A DNA stretch of 64,000 nt from Formicarius rufipectus (GCA_013399695.1 VXAU01006135.1:551479-615478); one strand, 5' to 3'; shown: positions 49,601 to 62,652, counted from the stretch's first letter. The notes: a model not told the origin generated them from the sequence alone. Numbers and translations are program-made.

Positions 49601-52600
49601 TAAACCATTACATGAGAAGAAAAATTATCAAATGGTCAATAACATGCTCTTTTACCTAATTAGTTCTTGTATCTTGCAATTCTGAAATTAATCAAAGAAC
49701 TTTGTTAAGTGCAGAGTGAACTAGTTCCAGGTTATGGGAATGTTGGGAATTCCCTCTGTAGATTCTCTTTGTTAATATTTTCTGTGTACTTAAAACATAA
49801 TAATCTTGTAATTGTTTCAGAAGGGCAGGCCAGGCATTGCCTGGATTTATAGTATAGACAGCATGCCTAAGGAAACAGCAGCAGAAGAAACTGCTGGGAG
49901 AAACTTTCCTGCCTGCTACTCTGTGAAATATTAGTTTTCAACTCTCATTTTGGTTTAATACACAGTCCATACTACAGTATTGATATGTTTAATTTATAAT
50001 GAAGACTGATGCTGTTTCAGCAGTGGTGTCGCTTGTTCTGTTTCTGTCAGAACATGTATTAAGCTGTTGGAGGAACAGTGAAATCTCCAACTGCTACATT
50101 AGCATCATGTCTAATTAATTTTTCTGGGTTTCAAATATGATCTGGAATTAAAAATGTCACTCTGCTGTCTCTTGTCCAGCTAATTATGTAGAGGTCAAGC
50201 TGACCTCTTGTGTATATCAACATTTTCTCTTATTCTTTTGCAGCATGAGGTGTAGCCCCCTGAAATTGGCTCATATAAATTAGTTTGAGAAAATATGCTT
50301 ACAGTCTTGATAAAAAGATAAATTGTGTATGTCTTAAAATGGGATAGATGGGTTTGTACTGCTGCATTTTAGATTTGCCATCTCTCCCATCAAATGTAGT
50401 TGTTTTGAAGAGATTCACTCGAGCCCTGTTCAGGTTATATTCCACTGTAACATTCCAATCTCTTAATAGAAATTCAAGATGGTTTGTTCTGATAGTCACA
50501 GTTCAAAAATAATTTTAGCCTTTGGAATTTTGAATATTTGTAGTATGAATTACATCATGTAATATAAATAAACAGGTATAATATTCCATACTGTACTCTG
50601 TTTCTGCCAGATGAAGTTAAATTCAGATATATTCAAGTACTTCTGAACGTCTGAACTGAAAATACTTTAGCGATTAAGAAATTTGGTTACCTTAATATCC
50701 TAGTTTATGCTTCTTTAATACTGCTACAGTTTTGTATAAATTTTATCATCCCACAACGCACTTGGAAACACTTTCAAGGCAGCTAAAACTGAAAGTGTGC
50801 AAACCACCTTAAGAACTCAAGAGCACAGCACAAGAGGAATTAGCAGATAATTCCTACTCAGTTTTCGTAGCTAGAAATCCTCCTAGAAGACACACTGTAG
50901 GACTCACACATTACAGTTTTTATGCAAAAAAAATCCAGAAGTTAATAGATTCTGTGGAAGGTCAGATAGAACCAGATTATCTGACTGTAATGTTCTCCTG
51001 TGACCTTAAGACATGCCAGCCTATCTGCAACCCTCAGTCTAGAGAACTTGGAGCCGCATGAAATGTAAAGAGCACATAGAGCATATCCTGGGGTGTATTT
51101 CCATTTAAAGGCACACCTGCTGTTGTGACTTCCTAAACCAACTTGTGCCACTACTCCTGAGATTTCTGATAAAAGGTGCCTTCAGTTGAAAGGTCATCAA
51201 AGTTTTGTGTGATGATCTTTCTCATTTTCTTTCAATAATCCAAGTGGGATCAAGGCAATGGGTATTCCTTGGCTTTCTGAGCCCTGTGCAATGTAAGACA
51301 GTCTCTGTTTACCCAGGAGCAGGTTACCTTGCATGGTGTTCTTCAGTCATAGAACAGTGGGTCTTTTTTTGGCCAGGACTTTGTGTGTTCATGCACGTGG
51401 TTCCTTTTGTTCTGGAAAACTCAATGCTTTAATCCTTCTGACCTTTAGAACCCTGATTCTGTATATGCGGTGCTGCAGCTACTAATCTGCTTTGCCCTGG
51501 AATTCCAGAGGGCTGGGTACATCATTTCATGCTCGGGTATGCAGGAGGTGGGAATGAGTCACTCCTTGAAGCCGCCTGAGTGCTCATGGGTTGGAGCAAT
51601 ACTTTTCCTAGAACGAGCAGAACAAGTCATACTAAATGTCTGGGTGATGTTTTGGGCTTCCTGTGTGTTCATCCATAGGGTAAACAAGGCCATAACAAAG
51701 GAAAGGGTGGACACACATTATGTCCAGGGAAACCAGTGGATATGATTAAAATGCTTTTAGGTATGTTTACTTTACTAACAAACATATTTGATAATCATAA
51801 GAGATTTATAAAACACAGAGGTGATTAGTGTCTGACTGACTGGTGTGAGGTGTTTCTATACAGCCTTTCTGCAACACAGGTTTCAAATTCAAGTCAACTG
51901 TACCAGAACAAGATGCTTTATACTCTTAGTGTCTTACAGGGGGGATTTGTAAACTGAGCAAAACAGTTATTCTGCTGCTGTGCTCACTGCACTGCTGCAA
52001 GGCCATGCTAGCCATTTGGCTGGCTTTGATTTGTTAGTCGTCCCTTGTCTGTCCAGCATAGACTAACCTTGTGCATTGTACTGTTAAAGAAACAATAGCA
52101 AATGTTGAGATCTGGTACCCATTTATCAAAATGTCAGTACTAAGAATCATAAAAAATCCTATTGTATTTACAGATAGTAGCATGCTAATATTGTTCCCCA
52201 CGTCCTTTTGGTATCCAGTGTCCTGTAATAGAGGGTCTTAGGACAAAGCATCAACATATAGGAGTTATTGCAGAGCAGATTACAGATAAACACATTTCCT
52301 GCAAAGAGAATTCATGTTGAATGTGAAAAGATATGAAATGAAACTGTTAGCTCAAGTTCTCACACTTCATTGACCTTCTGACTCTCTTATGTACTTAACA
52401 AGCTTTCCCAAAAATCCATCACAGAATCCCACCACTCCTTACACAATTCTCAGTGCTGAAGATATTGCAAAAGGTCAAGGTTGATGGGGAGAGACAGAAA
52501 AATGGGATTTCCACTGAGGAGCAAATGGGAGGAGAGATACATTTAGAAAGTCACCCAGTTCCAGAATTCAGGAGATCCTCTGCCCTAGCCAAGCCCTGGT

Positions 52601-55600
52601 GGGCTGCTCATGACTAAACCAGGAAGGCAATTGGAGGGCTTTGTTTTGCAAACCTGCCAACAGTTCTGGGTAGATTTCAGTAGCCATAATTTTTCTCTTA
52701 ACAGAAAATAAGTATGAAGTCCAGTTTTATGACTTGATGTCAGGTGATGACATTTCAACTCCAGCTTTAAAGCAGAGAACTGTTTCCTTCTGAGAGCTGT
52801 CATTCTAGATTCATACAAACATGCAGTACAATCATTTATCATCAGGAGACTGGCAAGTGCTGTTGTAGTTGTTACAGAGATGTCTGAGGCTCTGAGCTGG
52901 TTGTTTTAACTCATGGTTGGAGGCATCCAGGACAATTTGTCTGTGAGCTGCACAGAACAGTCAACAACAGCAGAGATCTACGTGACCACACTAATTCAGT
53001 ACTGATTGTCAGAGACTTATTATTATTTTAATTTGCAGAGGCCACAGTGATTAGCATGAGTGATTCTTGGCTTCTGACTGTGGACAAAGTGGTCATGTAT
53101 GATGATTGAAAGTCCACCAGTCTCCCAAGTGTGCCATATGCACAGCCAGGGTGAATGAAGGTAGGTAATCACGTACCTGGCACTGCCTGCTGGTTCCTAA
53201 GCTGCATGTGCAACTGCTATTGCTGCTTAGGAGAGCTCAGCAGCAGTAGGGAGAGGCTCTCTGGGGCAGTGGGCTGCTGCACACTTCACAGTTTCAGGGA
53301 CAAAGTGGTGGCTTTTTTTGTTGTGTGTATTTTCTAACCCAGAGGCTCCAGGAAGGTCAGGCCCTTGGGAGTGTTCCTTTGACTGGACCAGACCTACCTC
53401 CTGGACCAGTATTCTGCTCAGGGGGCACTTGGGGCATTTAATCCAGCTCTGGGTGAGGCTGCCCTGCTGGAAGAATTGAGTACCTGCACAACTCCCTTCT
53501 TGACTCTCCACCCTTTCTGCAGAGCCTCACTGCAGCTGAGGGTCTAGTCCTGGACTTGATGCAATACCCAGCAGAGAGAAAGGGCACAGCAGCAAGAGCA
53601 CATCTGCTGAGCCATGTAGCCTGCCCACAAAATCCTGCTCACAGCAGCTCTTAACATCAAGCCTTTAACTCCAGAGCCAGGTCTCAAGTCCCTGTTTTGC
53701 ATTTTCCTTCTATTTGTAATGAGAATGCATCAGCCTGGGTGTAACCTCTCTCCTGAGAGGCCTCCAGTCCCTGCCAAGCTGTAGCCGTTCTCCTTGTCCA
53801 GGAGAGGAGATTGAGAGACTGAGAAAACAACTGATGGAGCAAAGGGCACCTACATGAGGTCATGGCAGCTGACAGAAACCCAGGACCTCCGAAGGCCTAC
53901 CAAGGGGCCCCCTCCCAAATACGAACGGCCTCAAATGCTGATGTCCCCAGGAGACACAGCTGTAGTTTTACAATCTTCCAGTTTAATTTCCAGGTATTAA
54001 TTTGTGTGGGATAGTGTTCTAATTTTAATCAAAGAAGAAAAAATCAACCTGGAAATATAAAAGACTGCTATTTCCTAGGGATTTGACTTAGGAGAGCATA
54101 AGTGTTAGGTGGAGTAGAGGTGTGACAGTGTGTGAATATTTTTATATCTATTCTGTTTGCTTTTTATATTCTTCCCCTTAATATCTTTTTCTTGCTGAAA
54201 AAATTACTTGAGAAGCAGGTTGGTAAAGAAGAACTTTTATAAAACCTTTTTTTAGGGAATAGGTGGGGAGGAGGGATTCCACATGTTTCCTGACAGATGA
54301 TGAGCAGCAGCAGCTCAGGATGACTGCCATCTAAGGAATGATTGGATGCAGAGGTGGGGCATGAGCATGCAACTGAGCTGAGGAGGACAGAAAAATGCAG
54401 TGATAGAGAATTAAGAAGAGAGAAAGAAAACAAAGCATGGTAGGAAACCTTTCCAGTAATCAAGTATGACTTCAGGTGAGTTCTTTTTATTGGTCCCAAT
54501 GTGTATTTCAAGTTTAAATTTGTGCCTAGTCCATCTTGGGGTAAAGTATAAAAATAGGAATGTTTTCCCTCCTCCTTCGATGACTGATGTGTGCTGTGGT
54601 AGGGCAGTGTAGGAGTTGAAACATCCAGTGCGTGGGAGTGAGCAGGTACAGGAGGAGCCGGGGAACAAATGGTGACATGAGTATTGCATTCAGCCAGTCC
54701 CTACACAATTGTTTCTCATGGGTTTGGAGAACATGGTGCAGTTTCTTCCCCACTACAGCTTGCTCCTCATTCTCTTTCTGCCTACGTTGTCTCACAGTTT
54801 CTCCTTCATAAGGATAGGTTATCCCTTTCTCCTGATTTTCCCCTCCCAGAAGACTCACTGTTCCCCTGAGTATGACCAGTTGGACAGAAGGACAATGTAT
54901 ACAACCAAGAATTGCTTGGGTAGGCATCTAATTTCCTCTGAGTGGAGGGAGGCAGGAGGCTGAGCCCAGGGCTGCTCCTCACTGCTGCAGACCCAGGAGA
55001 GGATGCGTTGGGTCAGGACATCCTGCTGGGCTCATGCGCCGCTTCCTCCTGGGCCCTGTGCCCAAACCTGTTGCAACCAAGCCCAGACCTGGTGCACCTT
55101 CTGTTCTGGGACTTTCCCCCACTGTGTCCTGACCACTGGAGAACTGTAACTGTTCAACATGCTAAAAGCATCTCCAGGAGAAGAATGGCCAACAGGGCAG
55201 GTAAGGGAAGGGCAGGAGCAGCCGTGTTGGCCACCGTGCCATGTTACTGATGACTTTTTGTATTGACACGGTTTTAGTGTCTACATATGAGGCTTATAAG
55301 CCTTAGCTGTTTAATAAGACAACCTGACTGCATCAAAAGCAAAAATGAGAGTTTATTCTAATTCCTCTTTGTCTAAAAGTTACATTTCTATTCAGGAATG
55401 GCAGAAAAGGCTTTTTTTCATTGTTTACATTCTTATATCTTTATGTTTTACTGCACAGGAATTTCAAAAGTACGAGAAGGAACTGTTTTAATGCACAGTT
55501 ATGCATCTTTCTAAAAGTAATATACGCCATCAAAACTATCTAACAACACACAGTCACAGCTAAGTATTAACTAAGATCTATTTTTATAAAATTGGTGAAT

Positions 55601-56014
55601 TCACACAGTTCTTATCCATCTTAACTTTATTAATAGAGCTCTACACATGTAACATTCCCCAGAATATTAGCAGGCTTCTCTCTCAGTTCACTGTTAGCCA
55701 AGATAATTTTGCAGATTCCATCGCTACCACCGAGGCCTCCGTCTTGGAAACTGCTTCTCCCTCCTTAATCTGCGAACCTGCAACATGCGTGTTCCAGCAG
55801 CGCCAGGCCGAGGGCTCCGGCTCCGTGTTTTCGCTGCAGCTGCCCGCACCAGGCTCCCGCTCCGGGCGTGCGCACCCGGTTTTGCCGCCGGCCGCGGGGC
55901 GCGGGGGAGGCTCCGGATGCGGTGCCGGGGTTGGCGCGGGGCCGGCCGGGGAAGTTGCCGAAGTTGAGCGGCGAGCGGCGGCCGCGGGCGCGTCCTTCCT
56001 GCGGCGGCGGGGGC

Positions 56015-56051
56015 ATGGAACAGCATGGCTGCGCGCCGCTCCCTGCCGCAG
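56015..56051 (+). promoter_or_regulatory. EPS15: Upstream start codon overlapping the EPS15 start (uORF, exon 1 part)
   Basis: ATG at 56015 lies 10 bases before the EPS15 ATG, in a different frame, with G at -3 and G at +4. Reading through the exon 1-exon 2 junction it continues for 20 codons and stops at TGA in exon 2 (62634-62636), inside the EPS15 coding sequence. If the 5' UTR includes it, ribosomes starting there would bypass the main start. The frame and stop are read from the sequence; a regulatory effect is inference. Confidence 0.55.
56025..56051 (+). CDS. EPS15: EPS15 exon 1 (coding part), MAARRSLPQ
   Basis: Encodes the first nine residues of EPS15 (epidermal growth factor receptor substrate 15), an adaptor that organises clathrin-coated pits and binds NPF-containing partners through three EH domains. 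ATG at 56025 has A at -3 and G at +4 (strong context) and lies in a CpG island. Nine codons run to CAG|GTACCG (donor at 56052). Joined in phase 0 to 62611 this gives MAARRSLPQ-LSSANPVYEK, compared with MAAAAQLSLTQ-LSSGNPVYEK in mammals. The exon ends in Gln in both, but this one is two codons shorter and differs in composition. The donor lacks the preferred AAGT at +3 to +6, so a different donor is conceivable. The choice of start is supported by the MAA beginning and by the frame of exon 2. Confidence 0.85.
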
Positions 56052-59000
56052 GTACCGCCACCCCGCTGTGTGTGTCTGTCTGTGTGTGTGTGCCGGGGGG
56101 AGGCGGCAGGGGAGCGGCCCTGCTCTTTTGTGTGTGCGGGACTTGGGGCGCTGCGCCGGGGCAGCGGGCGGGGGGCTGGGCTGCAGGGCCGGAGCACCGG
56201 GCTGGGCTGGACTGTCCCTGCCAGCACACCGGGGCTCGCCGGGGCCGGGCCAGCCCCGCGCCGTGCCGGGACACACACGGCGCGCCCTGCGAGCGATCTG
56301 CCGTGCTGGGGGTGCGGGCACACCTCTGTCCGGGCAGGTGTCCCACGGGGAGGGCTCGGCTTGGCGTGGCCCCGAAGCCTGCGGACTCTCGGCGCCGCTT
56401 CGTGCTCAGGGGATCTCGCGTCGCCTCGATCTCCGCTAGGTGCGCTTTCCCCCCGTGGTGGCAGAATCGCTTCGCACGCGTTGTTCTGTACCCGTTAGGT
56501 GTGTGTCTTATTCCCTGGAGCTGCGACAGATAATGAGCTGCGCTTTGGGGTACTTTTTAATTTCATTTAGCAGTGACACGAGAAGTTTTCCGTCCTACCT
56601 GGTACAAGCCACAGGCGGGCGTGTCGGTGCGCCCTCCTGCCTTGGGATGCTTCAGTCCGATGATCAGTTGTGACATTTACGGAAAGGAAAGCTGGTAAAT
56701 AAGCATGAATTGCTTAAGGACATGGAAGTTGGCAGGAAGGCTGCTCAGTTTGCAGTTACTCACTGACATGGTTGACTTTGGGGAATATTATCAACCGTTT
56801 CAAAGAAAGAAAGTATAGTTCAATGAAAAGGTGAACTTCAAATATGTGGAGAAAACGTGTCTTTAAGGGTGTAAAGGTAGAGTCGCGAAGTACAGTACAT
56901 TTTGTGAGAGCTTTCTTTAGTATTGAAAGAGCTGAGTTAGTTTTGTCTGAGTCTCTCTTTCAACAGTCTTCAAGCAAAAGAAAAAAACTTACAACATCTG
57001 CTTACTGAAGAGGACAGAAGTTTTCACAGATAAGCAGCCTTCGTTTTCTGCTCTAAAGGCATGGGCTGTTCTGACTCCTGTTGTGGAGACAGGAGCAGAG
57101 TGTCCGCTCTGGTGTGTTCTACAGCAAGACTGTGTTGCTTACAGGCTGTGTAATCCTTTCATTGTAGAATTTATTTACTTTTGTGATCACGTGGAAGGGG
57201 GACTAAATACAAATGTGATAATGTTGACAGAAGCAGAAAAATCGGCAGTACCCTTAAAGCCATTGTGGCTGCAGCTTCCATCAGTGGTTAAACGGAGGAA
57301 GCTATTTCTGTGCATTGACCATTTGTGTAGAGATGTCTTTTTTTGGTTTGTTTGTTTTTTCTTCTTGCATTGCATAAGAATCATCTGAGAAAGTCAAGCA
57401 AGCCCAAAGATGATTTTGGTTTTTTTTCAACATAGGTTCTAACTTGTGGAATTTTAAGATTATAAAAAGTCCCGACAAGTGGTGAAGCGTCCTGAATCTG
57501 TTGAGATGAGCACAGGGAAGTGAAAGTGGCAGCACGGGGGTGGGGAGTGCAGTGGTGGCTGCACTGGCATCAGGTGCTGACACCAGCAATGAAAGTGTGC
57601 ACATCAGTACGTTCTGCTGTACCTCACAGACAGAGAGTCAGATTAACCTGCACTCAGGCTCACGGTCATGCCCGATTTTCTGTTCCCTTTCCTGTGGTTG
57701 GTTTGACAGTGCCTTAGCACAGCTGGGTCGTGGGGTATTTCCAGAAGAGGGTATTTTCAGATGACTTTGCAGCTGCAGTCTTAGAGAGAGCTGCACATCC
57801 TTTATTTGAATAGCAAAGCAGTAATTTCACTAATTTGAAACTTTTTGGTGCTAATTGTATTCTGTTGGCTGATTAGTGAAAGTACTTCAGGACCATGCCG
57901 CTGCAGTGAAATTTATTACACCAAGTGTGCTTGAACCGTGGTTGCACACTGAAGGTGATTATCGCCCCCGCCTCTCTCCGATTTGATAGTAACCTCAAGT
58001 GTCTTTTATCTCCCCATTTTGAATGCGTTTGCAACATCTTGTTGCCATTTGTGTTTGCTCAGGGAGTGTAATGGGCTGTGAATTTAACGTGGAACTTCTG
58101 CCACGTGAATGTTTTGTTGTGGTTGCCTTGAGTTTGGAACATCAGCAATGAGAAGGAGCTGTCCTGTCTCACAGGTTGTCATTTGTGTTGGAAACCTAAA
58201 ATTAAGCTGGAGACAATGTAGAGAGTTGTGTTTTTTGACCTTCCAAGAGTGGTTGCTTCTCTGGGCTGTTTCATGCGGGCAATTCGGGGAGGAAGAACAG
58301 AAAACTGAAGATGCAGAAAACACTGAGTGGGAAGTTGAGAGTGGGAAGAGGTGGTTGTTGAAAGGTGATCTAATACAGACATTGAAAAACTTCTTGTTGC
58401 TCTTGAAAACTGAACTTGTGGTTTATTCTGAAATCTACCTAAGTGTGATTGAGGGGGAAACTCACACTTCAGGGAAGGAATGTAAAGAAATATACAGGGG
58501 GAACAGAAAGGTAACTTTTTGTGTTTGTTCTCCTGATGTCATGAAATGCTTTTTGTGAAAAATGTGGTGGTTGTCTTAAAGTCATTATGAGCTGCTTTGG
58601 TAGGCAAGGAAAGAAAAATCATGTAATACCAGTTTGTATCCTAATTAGCTGCAGGTGTCATTTAAACTTCAGTGTTGTGTTGCAGAGTCCAGACTGTTGT
58701 GCTGTCCTGTTGAAGGGAAACATGGAGCATTACAGCTGAGGCTGAGCTGGATGGATTCCTGTCTCATGCACACGTTGCCAGGATTAACATCTTATTACTG
58801 GAATACACTGGATCTAAATACTTGCAGTATGAATGATACCTTCATAGTAATGTACATGTTACGTATCATGAAGATCCAAGGATTTTGAGGTCTCTGGCGA
58901 ACTTCTGATTTATTTTTTTTTTTAAAGATTCAACAAAATGATCAAATTAAGGTCTTCGTTTACTGTTTTTAGTGGAGTGAGGGTCCTGTTGTTCCTTCTT

Positions 59001-62000
59001 CGGTGTTCCACAAAAGATGAGGAAAGTTGGGTGTCTGTGTGTGTTCAAACCTGCACACAGAGGAGGCTGACTGCCCCTGAAGCAGGTAGAACTTAAGTTT
59101 TTCTGGTTGGTGTTGCATCCACCCTGCTGGAGAGCAGCTGCATCTGAAAAGGCAGGGTAGCTACCCTTTCATGTTATACAGGCTTTGTTCAGTACTGATT
59201 AAAAGATGGTGGAGATCTTCCGTAGCAATTGGAAAATTAAATGGAACCACTTCTAATTATGCAGTGACAGACATCTCTGCAGAGATAAGGCAGCAGTCCT
59301 TCTGCATGCTTCAGCTGCTCATTGGGGAGGAAAGTGCTGAATTTTGAAGTGCTTGGGAATGTTGGTATGTAAAGTTATAGTAAATATTTTCTTATCTTTA
59401 CCTTTGTTATTGCTGTAGGAGATGTTCTGGGTTATATAATTGAAGGTGGTAGAAAGCTTTATACCATGAAATTGGAAACAGCATTGTGAGGAAACCAGCT
59501 TGCCTTAAACTTTCCTGTTTTTTGGCTGGCTGACTACATGAAGAACATTTATGGCCCCATTGTGTCATTTGTCCTGGAAACTCTTAAAATGAGTCCTAGA
59601 GCATCATGATACAATACAATATTTTAATCAGAATAGCTGGATTCTCCTCTTCTATCTCATTGCAGTTGGAAGGGGAAGTTATTTTTGTTTTTCTCAATAG
59701 ACAAGTTTTATTTGTCTGTTTGTTTTTAAACCCTTTTGCGGAAGGAAGGTTGTGGCTTCATGGGGTGGGCAGACTGGTAATAGTATCTTATTACAGCTAA
59801 ATGCAAGTGTGCCAGAGGGATGAAAACATGGGGGTATAAAGGCTTGATTGACAGCAGAAGATGAAAAAGACTGGTGCCCCTGAAGGTGTTTTTATTTCCT
59901 AGGTTAGCATTCTAAAGTTCCTAGGTTTGTATCAAAGGTTGTAATTACTAGGACACACATTACTCTTATGAGGTGATCAACTTTGAAATGGAGCCATAAT
60001 AATGTCTTTCTATTTTAGTACACTGTGGAATCTGACCTTTTCTCCCTCCCTCCTTTTTGCATTGAAAGCAACTTGAATTTACTGCAATGGGTTGTTCTAA
60101 ACCCCATAAAAAGGATTTTGCCAGGTAAATTCTGCAGCAGCACTTGGAAAGGTGTTGAACAATATTTTTCTTTTCATCTTGGAATATCCCAGATCGTGCT
60201 TGCATCTGTTACTGCACTGTGGGGTGCACTTTGAAGGAAAACCAAGTCTGTTACTAGTAAAAGAGTCTGGGAAACTTTTTTACTACTATTAATCCATTTG
60301 ACATCACAGGAAATTCCAGTTACTGCAGTGATACTGATGTTACACTAATGAAATAAATAAGAATTATTGGCTTGTACTCTTAAGTACTGAATGAAAAGAG
60401 TATTTTGCACTTAGTGTTTTCATTGCAGGACTTCAACACGATGTTTCCTGTCCAGGAGTGACAATGATCAGTTTGGCTGTACTAGTGAAACATTTGGCTG
60501 AACAAAGGGTGATATTGGGCAAGAGAGATGATGCACTAGAATTGATAGTTCCAGTGTATGCACTGGCCAGCTCTGTTCTAGTTTTCTGCTCAGAGCTTTA
60601 ATTCTGTTCTGTATCCAGACTTTTACATTCTAATGGATAACACTTAGGCAAAAAGCTAAATATTTAGGGGCATTGCCCCTCTAGGTTGCTGTGCAAAGTG
60701 CAACTTAGCTGGTAAGTACAGCACATGAACTTTAAGTAAGAAAATACAGTGCTATGGAGTGCTGAAAAGCAATTGAAAGTTGTTTGTTGTGTTGGTGTTA
60801 TGGAAGTCTGAGGAGTGTCAGAACTTGAATATATTTTTTTCAGGCTATTTTAAGAGATGTGTAAATGCATGCATAGTTGTTGGCTGATATAATAAAAGTC
60901 TTTGGGTACCAGAGTAAAGTCAGGCAAGGTTAAGCTATAAAACTGGAGGTATTGCAGTGAATACCAGTGCTGGTTGCCCAGCATATGTAATTTTTCCTGT
61001 GTGCCTATGCAAGTGGTATTTCCCAGCCATCCCCTAAAAAACAAATAAAACCTCACCAGTTGTGTATCCTTGTCATAACACCTCCAGCTCCACACCCCTC
61101 CAAAGACAAACCCAAAACCAAGAAACCCCAAACCTAAAAAACAACTAGGAAATTGGAACCTGGGTGTCTCAGGAGCAGGGTGCTTCCTGAATGAGCAGAT
61201 ACCAAGGTCTGAATGGAAGTTCTCCTGTTATTTCCAGCTGTCCTCTACAGTCTGTCTGTCAGGATGTTCTGGTGGTGCTGAACAGGATTGCACTACACCT
61301 CTGATTTCTGCCAAACTTCCTCTCAATAATCTTTGAACATGTCTGAATGTTTAAGTACTTAGCCAAAAGAGCAACTGCATTAGCTGTTGCTGTAGGAAAA
61401 TGAATGAGGTTTTATTTAAGCTGTCCCCATTTATCCAGACTGTAGTAAGGTGTTGTTTACAACTGTATGATTGACAACATCTACAGTACTGTTGGTCACC
61501 ACATGTCCATTCAACCTTCTGAGTTTTAAATCTGAAGAAGCTACTTTGATGGATTCAGTTTGTACAAAGGTCTGTGAATCCTGGCGTTTAAGATCATATT
61601 CCTCTTAAAGGGAAGAATTCTGGTTTTGGATGATATCTGAAGTTATGTGCTTTGGGCTTTTATAGTGTAAATTTTGTAATTACCTTGTATTATGCTCAGT
61701 TGTTCACGGCGGTTTGTCAGGGCAACACATTTTGGTAATTCTAGGGTTATCCTCTGCATAAGTGCACCCAGTCATGCATCTGTGGTTTAAACAACATGAA
61801 TTTCATGAAAACAGTCTGATTTTATGCCTGTTTTTGTATTGGGGAAGAGAGGTAACCCTGACTCTTCCTTTCTTGGGAATCCCCTGAACAAGGGTGTTTG
61901 ATACAGGCCAAATACGGTTTGCATTGTTTTGGGCCTTAGCCATTTTTAGAGTTTCTAAGAATGATTTAAAAATAAATTCATACAGAAAGAGACTTTTCCA

Positions 62001-62610
62001 AAGAAGCTGTTTTATGCTTGTCCATTTAAGTTTAGGTGAGCACTGAATGTCTCGTGGATGGAAGTGGAGTTGAGGCATAAATTGACCCTGACAGGGATTC
62101 GTGTTACAAAACCCAAAGTTGAAATACTACTCTCTTTTAATGTAGTGCCTTGGCTGTGGATTTACTTGTGAATCCAGGGCTTAATTTGGATAACTGAAAA
62201 TTTTACAGACTGGTTGCACATGACACTAAATTCTAAAGAATGATGCAGTGGAGAGCAAAATAAAATTATTTTACTCTAATATTAGAGAGCTCTTCGTAGC
62301 CTGAGTCATTTGAGGTTTCTGCTCTTGCCTGTGGGCGGTGTTGCCCAAGAGTTCCTGTTTCACAGAGCCTCACCTGGTGATGGTAATGTGAGCTGGGCTG
62401 GTGTCACTGGCTGCAAAACAAGAGGTCAGTCTTCTCAAAGTTACAGCATGAAGAGCTGTTGGAGTCCTCATCATTTCATAGAGTAACTAGAGTTCCACAA
62501 AATCTTAATGGGTCTTTGAAAAGCAGTAGAAAGTGATTTGTATCTTTATGTGTCCAGGGAATTGAAATGTGGCTCTTCAGGGTTAATTTTCTCTCTCATC
62601 TCTTTTACAG
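56052..62610 (+). other. EPS15: EPS15 intron 1 (6.6 kb)
   Basis: From donor GTACCG to acceptor CTTTTACAG. The first few hundred bases are still CpG island; the rest is AT-rich. No exon, complete transposon or RNA gene was recognised, and the open frames inside (for example 149 codons at 58109) match nothing I know. Confidence 0.85.
56067..56092. repeat. (TG)n/TCTG microsatellite just after the EPS15 exon 1 donor
   Basis: TG repeats interrupted by two TCTG units, starting 15 bases into intron 1. Confidence 0.93.
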
Positions 62611-62652
62611 CTATCGAGTGCAAATCCTGTGTATGAGAAATTCTATCGACAG
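62611..62652 (+). CDS. EPS15: EPS15 exon 2: start of the first EH domain
   Basis: A 42-bp, phase 0-0 exon. Acceptor CTCTTTTACAG, then 14 codons LSSANPVYEKFYRQ, then donor CAG|GTATGT. Mammalian EPS15 reads LSSGNPVYEKYYRQ, while the paralogue EPS15L1 has a clearly different sequence here (TGNSLYESYYKQ type), so EPS15 is the better assignment. This segment is the first helix of EH domain 1, which with EH2 and EH3 recruits NPF-motif proteins such as epsin to endocytic sites. The next exon, with the EF-hand-like remainder of EH1, is outside the window. Confidence 0.95.

Larger units (their letters stand above)
36481..55679. other. Intergenic region between divergent OSBPL9 and EPS15
   Basis: About 19 kb with no recognised protein-coding gene. 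It holds a CR1 fragment (41278-41408), T-rich and TTTG-rich tracts, a (GT)n tract and a 29-T run. In mammals a calreticulin-like locus (CALR4, a pseudogene in humans) lies between these two genes; I looked for the calreticulin P-domain pattern (PEDWD repeats) on both strands and did not find it. Weak open frames at 37931-38038 (plus), 43660-43911 (minus) and 53801-53857 (plus) are discussed as findings. Confidence 0.7.
55780..56460 (+). promoter_or_regulatory. EPS15: EPS15 CpG-island promoter and 5' UTR
   Basis: A CpG-dense block surrounding the EPS15 start codon and running into intron 1. It includes an NRF1-like half site (TGCGCA, 55869-55874) and many GC boxes, with no TATA box evident. 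The AT-rich sequence resumes by about 56.5 kb. The start site is probably between 55.8 and 56.0 kb but cannot be fixed from sequence. Open frames of 150-230 codons on both strands here are products of high GC. Confidence 0.85.

Noticed and set aside
36481..55679. Calreticulin-like (CALR4) gene expected from mammalian gene order
   Set aside because: No PEDWD-type repeats or other calreticulin segments were seen on either strand by eye.
55683..56533. Open frames of 150-231 codons on both strands around the EPS15 start
   Set aside because: High GC content removes stop codons. Only the nine EPS15 codons at 56025-56051 connect in frame to a recognised exon.
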